From positions 4,963,852 through 5,027,851 of the forward strand of contig OX638136.1 of assembly GCA_951804985.1 (NCBI GenBank): DNA of 64,000 bases. The letters run 5' to 3'. The first letter of the stretch is position 1. Each line of letters opens with the position of its first letter. Origin of the DNA: Dryomyza anilis. Taxonomy: Eukaryota; Arthropoda; Insecta; Diptera; Dryomyzidae. Below the pieces are notes generated by a model. It was given only the letters and a program-made list of their open reading frames with translations. It was not told where the DNA came from and did no database searches. This document shows, piece after piece, positions 11,165-21,473 of the stretch. A program made the position numbers and the translations under genes.

Positions 11165-12787
11165 ATTTGATTTTTATACCCTACACCTATGGGATACAGG
11201 GTATATTAACTTTGTGCATATATTGTAAAGCCCCTTAGGAGGCGTGTCCGGTATGGAAAAGTATATATATTCTTGATCAGCATCACCACCCGAGTCCGTT
11301 TAGCCATGTCCGTCTGCCTTGCTGTCCGTATACTCGATAACTCGTTTCAATACTTTTGAGCCAAAAGTTAGTTTTGTCAATGTAAATGAGCCAAATTGGT
11401 CAACGGACACGCACACCTCCCATATAAGTCACTTTTATATATCGAAGCAATAACTCGAAAAGTATTCAAGATATACTTACACGGATAGAAAAGATTTGTT
11501 TGAATATGCTTAAATGTAATTATAACGTACTTTGAAAATCACCATATAAAAATTGGGAGTAATATCTAATTACATTATAATTAAATTGTATTATTATTTT
11601 GTTGAGATGAAATATTATTATACGATATTTAAACATAAATTGCTTTAATCGCGGATTTTCATGAATTCACTATATTTTTTGTGTAGAAATATACATTTTT
11701 CATCAGATATTAATATATGTATGTTTGATATTACCGTTATTCGTGATTGTTACTGCGTGACAACGAATTTAAAAATAATAGCATTATTTTGATTATATGG
11801 ATGTTTGGCATTACAATATCACAATTAAATAACAGCGCTGCCTACTTTTAGCACTCAGTAGCACTCACATTAATACTTTTCATATAGTTCAAAAGTTCTT
11901 TTTGGTGGAAGAATTTGTTGAAGTACCGCCAATTACTGTTAATACCAGATAGTGGCTTTTTGTGCAATTTCCAATTCATCCGTAAAGTACTGATCTCAAA
12001 ATATGAACAATAGATGGTAATAAAATTATTAGGTATAAATAAAACATGTGTAATAAAAATAAAAGTTTAAGTTTATAATTATATAATATAAATAAAAAAA
12101 GAATGTAATTTAAAAATAGGAAAAAAACGAATATTGTGTAAAGAAGATATTAGCACTAAATTTACTATTTTTACATTAAAATTAAATGTAAACATAAATA
12201 TGTTTACATATAAATAAAATGTTTTTCACATTCAAACATATATATGTATGCAAGAACGCCGAAAATTATCCATTCTGAACATAAATATGTTTGAACGAAA
12301 ACAAAAATATGTTTGGCTGTTATTATAATAATGTTTGACAATGAAATAATACTTTTGTTTGCATGAAGCTCTGAAGATATATATAATGCTTGCAAAATTA
12401 TGTTTGGGAGAGCCCTTTTTTTGCAGCGTGTATAAAATTTAAAACGTATTATTAGAATTCACCTAAAAATATGTGATCCAAAAATGGGCGTGATACGCCC
12501 ACATTTTATTATATTTCTACATGTTTCAATTTTTTTTTTATTTTCACTTTTACATCAATTTTTTAAATTAATTGGATATACGTCGTCAGAAATTTGGTAT
12601 GTAGATAATATTCTGAGTGTAAGAATGTTCAGCATAATTAAGAACTTCAAAGGTAGGTATACAATTAAATTACCAACATTAATATTCACACCACAGGTGT
12701 ACGGTATTCCATAGTAGGGCCCGACCGACTATAAAAGTCCATCCCATGTGACCGCACTTACCCATGTGACCTAACTTTCCCAACTCG
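11165..12787 (+). mobile_element. DINE-1-like Helentron repeat, copy 2 in hAT
   Basis: Second member of the 2.9 kb duplication, nearly identical to 8250-9872. Hairpin at about 11176, end at CAACTCG 12787. The bases before the hairpin read TTTGATTTTT rather than TTAGATTTTT. Confidence 0.65.
11480..12430. mobile_element. TA-flanked MITE, duplicated copy
   Basis: Same element as 8565-9514, doubled with its host. CACGGATAG begins at 11480 and CAGCGTG ends at 12430, TA on both sides. Confidence 0.65.
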
Positions 12788-13088
12788 TTAATTATGAAAA
12801 TACACCAACACATCTAAAACTATGAATTGTCGAACTTTTATCAAACTTTCAAAAATGGTATTTGGACTTATAGTTGTACAACGAAGATATACAAAATATA
12901 TGTATATTTTTTAAAAACTATGGCGCATTAGTATAGACAATTTAAAGTCAAATTTAAATTCAAAATCATCTATTTGACAATTTATTCTATACAAAAATTC
13001 TAAAAAAGTCGATTGTCTATGGTTATGCGCCTATAATGTTTAAATTCGATTTAATATTCATACCCCGAGACAAAATTTATGTAATTTT

Positions 13089-13388
13089 TCATGAATATTT
13101 CCGGCCAACACACAGATAAATGGAATATTTTGGGACGTATATAGCAGGTTGTAAAATATTGTGGAATTTTAATGACAAATTCACGGCATTTTTTTGGGAT
13201 CGGGTTGTTCGGGCAGACAGCTTGTGATACAAACTCCGTCTATCTCTTTTTAAAATATGTCGAAAAAATGTTTCTAAATTGCCTCGACCCTGCCCAGTAT
13301 GTTTGTATTGGAACATTTTGATATAAATAGATCTCAAAATATTTAAAACTCGAATTGTGTATTCTTCAGAATCTTTGTCAAAATACAA
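13089..13388 (-). CDS. 99-residue ORF, duplicated copy
   Basis: Copy of 10174-10473 in the 2.9 kb duplication, one residue different. The left boundary of the 4.3 kb duplication (13310) falls inside this ORF, so only its start is repeated at 17664. Confidence 0.3.
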   Translation of the reverse strand: MYFDKDSEEYTIRVLNILRSIYIKMFQYKHTGQGRGNLETFFRHILKRDRRSLYHKLSARTTRSQKNAVNLSLKFHNILQPAIYVPKYSIYLCVGRKYS

Positions 13389-13559
13389 TGCATATTCGTA
13401 GACAATTTAAAGTCAACTTTAAAATAAAAGTTACCCGCTATTTTGGACAATTTTAACAAAGATTAAAATGTCAAAAACGTTTTTTATAAGTCGCAAAATT
13501 TAAAAAAGCGAACAATTAAAAAGGTAATTTACAGAATATCAGTAATCTGGAGATAGTAA

Positions 13560-14395
13560 TTTTTACACAAATGCGCAATGTAGAGATAAAAGCTCAAAAA
13601 GGCGTAAACTATTCAAATAATAATCAAAATTAAAACAGCGCATAACTTACAGAATTACATCATCTTTACAAGCGCAAAATTGTCAAAACAAACACAAAAT
13701 AGAAAATACGCATATTTACAAAAGGCGCAAAAACTCTGTAAATTAAGCTAATTTCAATTTTGTGTGTGTTTTTTTGGCGCCTTTTACTATATTATCTTTA
13801 TAAAAGCCGCAAACATTCTGCATTTTAGGAGCTTTTTCCATTTTGTGTGTATTTTTTGAAAATTTAGCGCGTTTCTCTGTAGTTTCCGGTCTTGTAAAAA
13901 GGCCTACAAATTCTGAATATTAGGCGCATTTGCAATTTTATGCTTTTCTGAACATTTTGCGCTTTTTTCTATATTTTGTGCCCTTCTGTAGAGGCGCAAA
14001 AATGTTGTAAATTAGACGCATTTGCATTTTTATGCTTTTTTGAACATTTTGCGCCTTTTTCTATATTTTGCGCCCTTCTATAGAGGTGGAAAATTGGCAT
14101 TTTTATGATTTTTTGCAAATTTTGCGCCATTCTCTATATTTTGCGCCCTTCTATAGAGGCGCAAAAATTTTGTAAATAAGGCGCATTTGCAATTTTATGC
14201 TTTTTTGAACATTTTGCGCCTTTTTTATATTTTGCGCCCTTTTGTAGAGATGGAAAATTTGAAATTTTATGATTTTTTGCAAATTTTGCGCCTTTCTCTA
14301 TAGTTTCCGCTCTTTTTAAAAAGCGCAAAATTTTGAATATTAGGCGCATTTTTTTCATGTTGCGTTTTTTTTTAATTTGTGTGAAAAATTCAAAA
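13560..14395. repeat. GCGCAAAA/TTTTGCGC subterminal array of the hAT element
   Basis: Degenerate units of about 60-125 bp repeat the strings ATTTTGCGCC, TTCTATAGAGG, GGCGCATTTGCAATTTTATG and GAACATTTTGCGC several times in both orientations up to the right end. A shorter version sits at 10640-11120. Clustered subterminal motifs near a hAT end are usually transposase-binding sites; this role is inferred. It reads open on the minus strand for about 100 codons fused to the LINE, which is chance. Confidence 0.65.
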
Positions 14396-14428
14396 GTGGG
14401 GGCGATCGCTCCCCTGGATCCGCGCTTG

Positions 14429-15053
14429 GATCCAATCAGTCTGTTGACGATGGGCTTCAGTCTTTCACATAATACGCTCGTTAGAACTTTATACGCGATG
14501 TTGAGGAGACTTATTCCATGGTAGTTGGCGCGTATCGTGGGAACCCCCTTCTTAAGGATTGGGCAGAGTATACTGAGATTCAATTCGCTAGGCATGCTTT
14601 CTTCTGACCATATTCTGCTGATGAGCTGGCACATGTTCGTTATGAGCTCATCGCCTCCGGTCTTAAACAACTCAGCAAGCAGACCTTCCGATCCTGCGGC
14701 TTTGTTGTTTTTCAGCCTGTTGATGGCTGTGCAGACCTCTTCACGGTCAGGCGGCGGTATGTCAACGCCGTCGTCAGCAACTGGGGTTGTCAAGCTGTTT
14801 TCTCTATCAGCGGAATAGTTGTCATCATCGCCTGCTAGAAGATCAGAGAAGTGCTTTCTCCATAATCTCAGTGTACCCTGGACATCTGCTACTCGATTCC
14901 CGTCATCGTCGTGCCAGGAAGATGGTTCACTTTTCTTGCGCCTAAAAGATGTCTCTCCTCCTTCCAGTTTTCTCTCAATCGCTCATTCGCGGCTCGCGTA
15001 ACTACCGACTGCATGCAGCGTGTATTTCTGCAGTGGCTGCGCGACACTCGGTA
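14429..15053 (-). pseudogene. LINE reverse transcriptase, 5' half of the split element
   Basis: Continues the LINE at 6541-7604. On the minus strand: a basic linker, an acidic stretch, IPPPDREEVCTAINRLKNNK, KAAGSEGLLAELFKTGG, then LNLSILCPILKKG and the NYHGISLLNIAYKVLT region leading to VNRLIG. These are the fingers and start of the palm of a non-LTR reverse transcriptase. Homologous to 63414-64000. The N-terminal endonuclease is absent; the sequence stops resembling the family at about 15053, so the element was 5'-truncated. Confidence 0.75.
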
Positions 15054-15087
15054 ACATAAAATTATATCTTTGTTTTGTTAATTTTAA

Positions 15088-15372
15088 GAAAAACGAAAAA
15101 ATAATATTCTATCTGAAATAGAAAAAGTAAACGTCAAATCTGACTCTGAATCTTCAAATTTGGAAGAAGAAGTACAACAAATAGCTGACGGTCTTCTATG
15201 CGAAATTTGTTTTGTTAATAAAAAAATGTTTATTTTTAAACCATGCAAGCACGGAAAAATATGTCGTGCATGCTTTGATGACATTAACAAAACCAATTTA
15301 GTTAATGAAACTTTAAAATTGTGTCCTTTCTGTAGACAGATTATTGGTGACACTGACGAGTTTTTCATATAA
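15088..15372 (+). CDS. RING-finger (C3HC4) ORF, likely a terminal exon
   Basis: The protein would be a small RING domain, which in characterised families recruits an E2 enzyme for ubiquitin transfer. The open frame begins after TAA at 15085-15087 and has no ATG before the domain, but TTTTGTTAATTTTAAG at 15073-15088 is a plausible 3' splice site. An acidic-serine stretch (SDSESSNLEEE) precedes CEIC, then CKH, CRAC and CPFC, completing the eight metal ligands, and the end is IGDTDEFFI. Spacing resembles RINGs at the C-terminus of IAP-type proteins. No BIR domain or upstream exon is visible: the left neighbour is a LINE fragment. All ligands are present in both copies (see 19426). Confidence 0.55.
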   Translation, partial: EKRKNNILSEIEKVNVKSDSESSNLEEEVQQIADGLLCEICFVNKKMFIFKPCKHGKICRACFDDINKTNLVNETLKLCPFCRQIIGDTDEFFI

Positions 15373-15407
15373 ATTCATTATAAGAAAATTAATTACTTTT
15401 TATTACT

Positions 15408-15597
15408 ATTATTAATATAAAAATTTATAAAAATATAAATAATAAACAAAAACAACATAATATATAATTCGAATTTAAAAAAAAAATGGACATTACCTCC
15501 AATTATTAATATAAAAATTTATAAAAATATAAATAATAAACAAAAACAACGTAATATATAAATTCGAATTTAAAAAAAAAATGGACATAACCTCCAA
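15408..15597. repeat. 94-bp tandem repeat, two units
   Basis: Two adjacent, nearly identical units (starting 15408 and 15502) ending in ATTCGAATTTAAAAAA-ATGGACAT-ACCTCCAA. Just 3' of the RING ORF. Non-coding. Confidence 0.75.
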
Positions 15598-15640
15598 TGG
15601 GCATGGGTGAACCTAAACCACAAATTCGAATTTCGAAAAA

Positions 15641-15681
15641 TTGGGGGTTATGTCCGAAACACCGACGGACATAACCCCCAA
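15641..15681. repeat. Perfect 16-bp hairpin with repeated GGGGGTTATGTCC motif
   Basis: TTGGGGGTTATGTCCG (15641-15656), a 9-nt loop, then its exact complement to 15681. The motif GGACATAACCYCC or complement recurs at about 15590 and 15710, and ATTCGAATT flanks each side. Role unknown; it might be a transposon end or a structured RNA 3' element. Confidence 0.7.
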
Positions 15682-16076
15682 ATTCGAATTGGGGTTTATA
15701 TCCGTTGGGGGTTATGTCACGGCATCGTGAAATACACTTCAGAGAATTTAGTTTTAAATATAAAACATTTAAAATGCAAACACCACTTGTGGATCCCAGC
15801 TGTGTGGGATTACTAATAAAAATATTAAACTAAAAATTTATTTTATTTGTGGTTGTAGAAACCAAAGCGTTAGTTACAACAACCAAATTTAATTTGCATT
15901 TCATTTTTGAACCAACAGATATTCGGTTGTGCCAAGCAATATATTGGCTGCAATGACTTTTTATTCATAGGTAAATTGTTGTTGTATCAACCAATCAATG
16001 GTTAGAATGGCGATATATATTCAGTTGTTAGAATTAAAATTTCAGTTCCAACAATTAATTAGTTACATACTTGTAA

Positions 16077-16425
16077 TTAATATTCAGTTCTACCAACTAA
16101 CTCCAGCACTGGCGTGGAGTAGTTGATGTAGGCCGAGGCAAACAGCCCAGCCAACCCACACTGTTGCTCAGCAATCTTTTTTATGAGATTTCGCTCTGGC
16201 CATATTTTTAATCGATGGCCTAAAATCCGAAGAATATCTTGCAGCAGTGTCCGGTAAATCTATAGCCGTTCGTTAGTATCGCGCGAGAATTGCAAGTGAG
16301 AGCTGGCCAAAGGTACGATACTCTTCCATAAGTCTTCAATTAAATTCCATTCCGCACAGATTTCAAGATAGCTTAAAATTCGTATTCGTAGCGGAGATTC
16401 TCATTTTCATTACGACGAGGTTCAA
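16077..16425 (-). pseudogene. Unrecognised protein-coding remnant
   Basis: Read on the minus strand this gives a long stretch of well-composed protein: RRNENENLRYEYEF in one frame, then after a one-base slip SYLEICAEWNLIEDLWKSIV, one TAG, and LLQDILRILGHRLKIWPERN continuing through AEQQCGLAGLFASAYINY to a stop at 16077. It is far less AT-rich than its surroundings and looks like an exon of a real gene, helical and without metal-binding motifs. I cannot name the family. Dead by the stop and the slip. Duplicated at 20415-20763. Confidence 0.4.
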
Positions 16426-16474
16426 GATTGGTTCATGATTTCTTGGAATGTTGGTTATGTTTAAAAAAAAAAAA

Positions 16475-16558
16475 AATCTATCTAAATGTTTTATAAATAA
16501 CTTCATATTTAGATAATTGAGATTTCTGGTAAAAATGTTTGGTTTCTTAGTATTTAAT
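16475..16558. mobile_element. Diverged end of the CACTAAGAAAACAA MITE family
   Basis: TTTCTGGTAAAAATGTTTGG-TTTCTTAGTA matches the right end of the MITE at 3795-4660, including TATAAATAACTTCATATTTAG upstream. No matching left end nearby, so this is a solo end. Confidence 0.45.
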
Positions 16559-16572
16559 ACAACTAATACTAT

Positions 16573-16655
16573 ATAGCCGCGGTAGCTCAAGGTTAGTGCG
16601 TTGGCCTGGAGCCGAAAGCATGGACGTAAATTCAGGTTTACCTTGGGGGGAAAAC
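16573..16655 (+). mobile_element. tRNA-derived SINE head, decayed
   Basis: GCCGCGGTAGCTCAAGGTTA and TGCGTTGGCCTGGAGCCGAA match the 5' head of the complete SINE at 46807-47094 (A-box region). The B box is degraded (AATTCAGGTTTACC). The SINE body does not follow. Not a functional tRNA gene: no matched acceptor stem. Confidence 0.6.
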
Positions 16656-16811
16656 ATTTTTAAAAATTAAAATCCAAAATTATATATAAATGATAATATT
16701 TTATGAAATGTATAATACACATTTTAATAGGTATTTATTTGTAAAAGACGAGTTAAAGCAAAGCATATCGCCTTTGCCTTAAACGACCAAATCCATCTAT
16801 AACTGAATCAA

Positions 16812-16945
16812 TTAAGTTTTAAAATTCTTCATGTAGGCACCCCTGGGGGCAGATTCTTGATCTACGTGATAATGATACTTATCCCTTACCTTTTCACTGA
16901 ACATATCAATTTTTTCTCAGATATCGAAATGCGATACTTGTTCAT
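16812..16945 (-). pseudogene. Small ORF remnant, one-base deletion
   Basis: Copy 1 of the 44-residue ORF described at 21150-21284. It lacks one A in a poly-A run near 16905, which shifts the frame. Confidence 0.2.
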
Positions 16946-17135
16946 TTGGTGAAAACTTTATGTAATGAATTTTTGAAAAACTTTTAAAAACTGTCGGCAT
17001 TGTTTTCAGTTTCGTAAACTTTAGACAATAGTTATCACTTCACAGCTCAATGAGTATCGTAAATGTGGTATGAATTCACCAAAAAAAAAATTTCACTTCA
17101 CGATAACGCCCAGGATCAGTTTAATAAGTAACCAG

Positions 17136-17663
17136 TTGGGAAGGTTAGATCACATGGGAAATTTTAAAGTAGGTGTAATTATGATAGTTAGGATTATCAA
17201 AATTATAGTCGGTCTAAGCCGACTATAAATACCCTACACATATGTGTGGTTACCATTCAAAGTGATATATAGGTCACCAGGGTATACGAATCCTGAAAAT
17301 AACTACAAACATTCAATCGCTGAAGAATTTCCATTCATTTGATACCCATATTTACAAATGGGTAGGTGTACCGAATTTCGATTTTTTTTTTTGTGAACCA
17401 CAAGTCTTTTCGCCGGAAAACATTATTATCATGTATTTGAGCATGATGTCAATATATATTTGACCAACAAAGTTTACCTAAGCACGTATACATAAAAATT
17501 GATCTTTATATGTACATTTTATATGTGGTATTTGAACATAAGTGGTCGGATCATAGGTCACCATGGACCGATCTCGCCAATTTTTTCGCACATACAGCGT
17601 AGGTATATTAGTAATCTAAGTTATAAGTTTCATTTATCTAGCTCTTCAATTTTAAAAGTCCTA
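17136..17663 (-). mobile_element. DINE-1-like repeat, cut by the duplication boundary
   Basis: Starts CCAGTTGGGAAGGTTAGATC and carries TATAGTCGGTCTAAGCCGAC and a GGTCGGATCATAGGTCACCA block. It ends at 17663 where the second 4.3 kb unit begins; the intact version is at 21474-22205. Confidence 0.6.
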
Positions 17664-18766
17664 GGAACATTTTGATATAAATAGATCTCAAAATATTTAA
17701 AACTCGAATTGTGTATTCTTCAGAATCTTTGTCAAAATACAATGCATATTCGTAGACAATTTAAAGTCAACTTTAAAATAAAAGTTACCCGCTATTTTGG
17801 ACAATTTTAACAAAGATTAAAATGTCAAAAACGTTTTTTATAAGTCGCAAAATTTAAAAAAGCGAACAATTAAAAAGGTAATTTACAGAATATCAGTAAT
17901 CTGGAGATAGTAATTTTTACACAAATGCGCAATGTAGAGATAAAAGCTCAAAAAGGCGTAAACTATTCAAATAATAATCAAAATTAAAACAGCGCATAAC
18001 TTACAGAATTACATCATCTTTACAAACAAACACAAAATAGAAAATACGCATATTTACAAAAGGCGCAAAAACTCTGTAAATTAAGCTAATTTCAATTTTG
18101 TGTGTGTTTTTTTGGCGCCTTTTACTATATTATCTTTATAAAAGCCGCAAACATTCTGCATTTTAGGAGCTTTTTCCATTTTGTGTGTATTTTTTGAAAA
18201 TTTAGCGCGTTTCTCTGTAGTTTCCGGTCTTGTAAAAAGGCCTACAAATTCTGAATATTAGGCGCATTTGCAATTTTATGCTTTTCTGAACATTTTGCGC
18301 TTTTTTCTATATTTTGTGCCCTTCTGTAGAGGCGCAAAAATGTTGTAAATTAGACGCATTTGCATTTTTATGCTTTTTTGAACATTTTGCGCCTTTTTCT
18401 ATATTTTGCGCCCTTCTATAGAGGTGGAAAATTGGCATTTTTATGATTTTTTGCAAATTTTGCGCCATTCTCTATATTTTGCGCCCTTCTATAGAGGCGC
18501 AAAAATTTTGTAAATAAGGCGCATTTGCAATTTTATGCTTTTTTGAACATTTTGCGCCTTTTTTATATTTTGCGCCCTTTTGTAGAGATGGAAAATTTGA
18601 AATTTTATGATTTTTTGCAAATTTTGCGCCTTTCTCTATAGTTTCCGCTCTTTTTAAAAAGCGCAAAATTTTGAATATTAGGCGCATTTTTTTCATGTTG
18701 CGTTTTTTTTTAATTTGTGTGAAAAATTCAAAAGTGGGGGCGATCGCTCCCCTGGATCCGCGCTTG
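17664..18766. mobile_element. Right end of the hAT element, duplicated copy
   Basis: Second copy of 13310-14428, including the GCGCAAAA array and the terminal CTGGATCCGCGCTTG. It cannot be a separate insertion: it has no left end and starts at the tandem-duplication junction. Confidence 0.85.
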
Positions 18767-19391
18767 GATCCAATCAGTCTGTTGACGATGGGCTTCAGTC
18801 TTTCACATAATACGCTCGTTAGAACTTTATACGCGATGTTGAGGAGACTTATTCCATGGTAGTTGGCGCGTATCGTGGGAACCCCCTTCTTAAGGATTGG
18901 GCAGAGTATACTGAGATTCAATTCGCTAGGCATGCTTTCTTCTGACCATATTCTGCTGATGAGCTGGCACATGTTCGTTATGAGCTCATCGCCTCCGGTC
19001 TTAAACAACTCAGCAAGCAGACCTTCCGATCCTGCGGCTTTGTTGTTTTTCAGCCTGTTGATGGCTGTGCAGACCTCTTCACGGTCAGGCGGCGGTATGT
19101 CAACGCCGTCGTCAGCAACTGGGGTTGTCAAGCTGTTTTCTCTATCAGCGGAATAGTTGTCATCATCGCCTGCTAGAAGATCAGAGAAGTGCTTTCTCCA
19201 TAATCTCAGTGTACCCTGGACATCTGCTACTCGATTCCCGTCATCGTCGTGCCAGGAAGATGGTTCACTTTTCTTGCGCCTAAAAGATGTCTCTCCTCCT
19301 TCCAGTTTTCTCTCAATCGCTCATTCGCGGCTCGCGTAACTACCGACTGCATGCAGCGTGTATTTCTGCAGTGGCTGCGCGACACTCGGTA
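18767..19391 (-). pseudogene. LINE 5' half, duplicated copy
   Basis: Same as 14429-15053, base for base as far as I compared. Again fused by chance to the hAT array on the minus strand. Confidence 0.75.
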
Positions 19392-19425
19392 ACATAAAAT
19401 TATATCTTTGTTTTGTTAATTTTAA

Positions 19426-19710
19426 GAAAAACGAAAAAATAATATTCTATCTGAAATAGAAAAAGTAAACGTCAAATCTGACTCTGAATCTTCAAATTTG
19501 GAAGAAGAAGTACAACAAATAGCTGACGGTCTTCTATGCGAAATTTGTTTTGTTAATAAAAAAATGTTTATTTTTAAACCATGCAAGCACGGAAAAATAT
19601 GTCGTGCATGCTTTGATGACATTAACAAAACCAATTTAGTTAATGAAACTTTAAAATTGTGTCCTTTCTGTAGACAGATTATTGGTGACACTGACGAGTT
19701 TTTCATATAA
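19426..19710 (+). CDS. RING-finger ORF, duplicated copy
   Basis: Identical in protein sequence to 15088-15372, with all eight metal ligands. The same possible splice acceptor precedes it. Both copies retain the frame, but the duplication is too recent for this to indicate selection. Confidence 0.55.
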   Translation, partial: EKRKNNILSEIEKVNVKSDSESSNLEEEVQQIADGLLCEICFVNKKMFIFKPCKHGKICRACFDDINKTNLVNETLKLCPFCRQIIGDTDEFFI

Positions 19711-19978
19711 ATTCATTATAAGAAAATTAATTACTTTTTATTACTATTATTAATATAAAAATTTATAAAAATATAAATAATAAACAAAAACAACATAATA
19801 TATAATTCGAATTTAAAAAAAAAATGGACATTACCTCCAATTATTAATATAAAAATTTATAAAAATATAAATAATAAACAAAAACAACGTAATATATAAA
19901 TTCGAATTTAAAAAAAAAATGGACATAACCTCCAATGGGCATGGGTGAACCTAAACCACAAATTCGAATTTCGAAAAA

Positions 19979-20019
19979 TTGGGGGTTATGTCCGAAACAC
20001 CGACGGACATAACCCCCAA
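19979..20019. repeat. Hairpin, duplicated copy
   Basis: Same 16-bp stem and 9-nt loop as 15641-15681. The following motif reads TTTATGTCCG here versus TTTATATCCG in copy 1. The 94-bp tandem repeat precedes it at about 19746-19935. Confidence 0.7.
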
Positions 20020-20414
20020 ATTCGAATTGGGGTTTATGTCCGTTGGGGGTTATGTCACGGCATCGTGAAATACACTTCAGAGAATTTAGTTTTAAATATA
20101 AAACATTTAAAATGCAAACACCACTTGTGGATCCCAGCTGTGTGGGATTACTAATAAAAATATTAAACTAAAAATTTATTTTATTTGTGGTTGTAGAAAC
20201 CAAAGCGTTAGTTACAACAACCAAATTTAATTTGCATTTCATTTTTGAACCAACAGATATTCGGTTGTGCCAAGCAATATATTGGCTGCAATGACTTTTT
20301 ATTCATAGGTAAATTGTTGTTGTATCAACCAATCAATGGTTAGAATGGCGATATATATTCAGTTGTTAGAATTAAAATTTCAGTTCCAACAATTAATTAG
20401 TTACATACTTGTAA

Positions 20415-20763
20415 TTAATATTCAGTTCTACCAACTAACTCCAGCACTGGCGTGGAGTAGTTGATGTAGGCCGAGGCAAACAGCCCAGCCAACCCACACT
20501 GTTGCTCAGCAATCTTTTTTATGAGATTTCGCTCTGGCCATATTTTTAATCGATGGCCTAAAATCCGAAGAATATCTTGCAGCAGTGTCCGGTAAATCTA
20601 TAGCCGTTCGTTAGTATCGCGCGAGAATTGCAAGTGAGAGCTGGCCAAAGGTACGATACTCTTCCATAAGTCTTCAATTAAATTCCATTCCGCACAGATT
20701 TCAAGATAGCTTAAAATTCGTATTCGTAGCGGAGATTCTCATTTTCATTACGACGAGGTTCAA
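20415..20763 (-). pseudogene. Unrecognised coding remnant, duplicated copy
   Basis: Second copy of 16077-16425 with the same stop and frame slip, so these lesions predate the duplication. Confidence 0.4.
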
Positions 20764-20910
20764 GATTGGTTCATGATTTCTTGGAATGTTGGTTATGTTT
20801 AAAAAAAAAAAAAATCTATCTAAATGTTTTATAAATAACTTCATATTTAGATAATTGAGATTTCTGGTAAAAATGTTTGGTTTCTTAGTATTTAATACAA
20901 CTAATACTAT

Positions 20911-20993
20911 ATAGCCGCGGTAGCTCAAGGTTAGTGCGTTGGCCTGGAGCCGAAAGCATGGACGTAAATTCAGGTTTACCTTGGGGGGAAAAC
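20911..20993 (+). mobile_element. SINE head, duplicated copy
   Basis: Same sequence as 16573-16655. Confidence 0.6.
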
Positions 20994-21149
20994 ATTTTTA
21001 AAAATTAAAATCCAAAATTATATATAAATGATAATATTTTATGAAATGTATAATACACATTTTAATAGGTATTTATTTGTAAAAGACGAGTTAAAGCAAA
21101 GCATATCGCCTTTGCCTTAAACGACCAAATCCATCTATAACTGAATCAA

Positions 21150-21284
21150 TTAAGTTTTAAAATTCTTCATGTAGGCACCCCTGGGGGCAGATTCTTGATC
21201 TACGTGATAATGATACTTATCCCTTACCTTTTCACTGAACATATCAATTTTTTTCTCAGATATCGAAATGCGATACTTGTTCAT
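21150..21284 (-). CDS. 44-residue ORF of unknown function
   Basis: ATG at 21284 and TAA at 21150-21152. Reads MNKYRISISEKKIDMFSEKV and then a His/Tyr-rich part with VDQESAPRGAYM. Composition and residue use look coding rather than random, and the frame extends a few codons upstream of the ATG. No family recognised. It lies on the same strand as the remnant at 20415-20763 and may belong to the same decayed gene. Confidence 0.2.
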   Translation of the reverse strand: MNKYRISISEKKIDMFSEKVRDKYHYHVDQESAPRGAYMKNFKT

Positions 21285-21473
21285 TTGGTGAAAACTTTAT
21301 GTAATGAATTTTTGAAAAACTTTTAAAAACTGTCGGCATTGTTTTCAGTTTCGTAAACTTTAGACAATAGTTATCACTTCACAGCTCAATGAGTATCGTA
21401 AATGTGGTATGAATTCACCAAAAAAAAAATTTCACTTCACGATAACGCCCAGGATCAGTTTAATAAGTAACCA

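Larger units (their letters stand above)
8233..14035. repeat. 2.9 kb direct duplication inside the hAT element
   Basis: 8233-11120 and 11148-14035 are near-identical in direct orientation (offset 2915), separated by 27 bp. Each copy holds one DINE-1-like element with a nested MITE, a 99-residue ORF and a GCGCAAAA-rich tract. Differences seen are scattered single changes (for example GATCTC/GATATC at about 13330/10415). Either a recent unequal exchange or an assembly duplication. Confidence 0.85.
7605..14428. mobile_element. hAT-type element inserted in the LINE, 8-bp target duplication
   Basis: Left end CAGGGCCGGATCCAG (7605-7619) and right end CTGGATCCGCGCTTG (14414-14428) are inverted. They are flanked by GATCTAAT (7597-7604) and GATCCAAT (14429-14436), an 8-bp duplication with one change. 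GATCCAAT is the version that restores the LINE frame (Arg-Leu-Ile-Gly-Ser-Tyr-Gln). The CAGGGGCGGATCCAG-like end is typical of hAT families with zinc-finger-MYM or BED relatives. A near-perfect palindrome GGGGGCGATCGCTCCCC lies just inside the right end. No clear transposase remains; the interior is repeats, a 2.9 kb direct duplication and two DINE-1-like elements. Confidence 0.8.

Noticed and set aside
14390..14420. GGGGGCGATCGCTCCCC palindrome as an operator or restriction-like site
   Set aside because: It is part of the subterminal sequence of a hAT end and is explained by that.
14134..14793. 219-residue fused ORF joining LINE reverse transcriptase to a lysine-rich C-terminus (also 18472-19131)
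   Set aside because: The C-terminal 90 residues are the GCGCAAAA array of the hAT element read by chance; the join falls exactly at the transposon end.
16573..16655. Possible tRNA gene
   Set aside because: It matches the head of the complete SINE at 46807-47094; B box degraded and no acceptor stem pairing.
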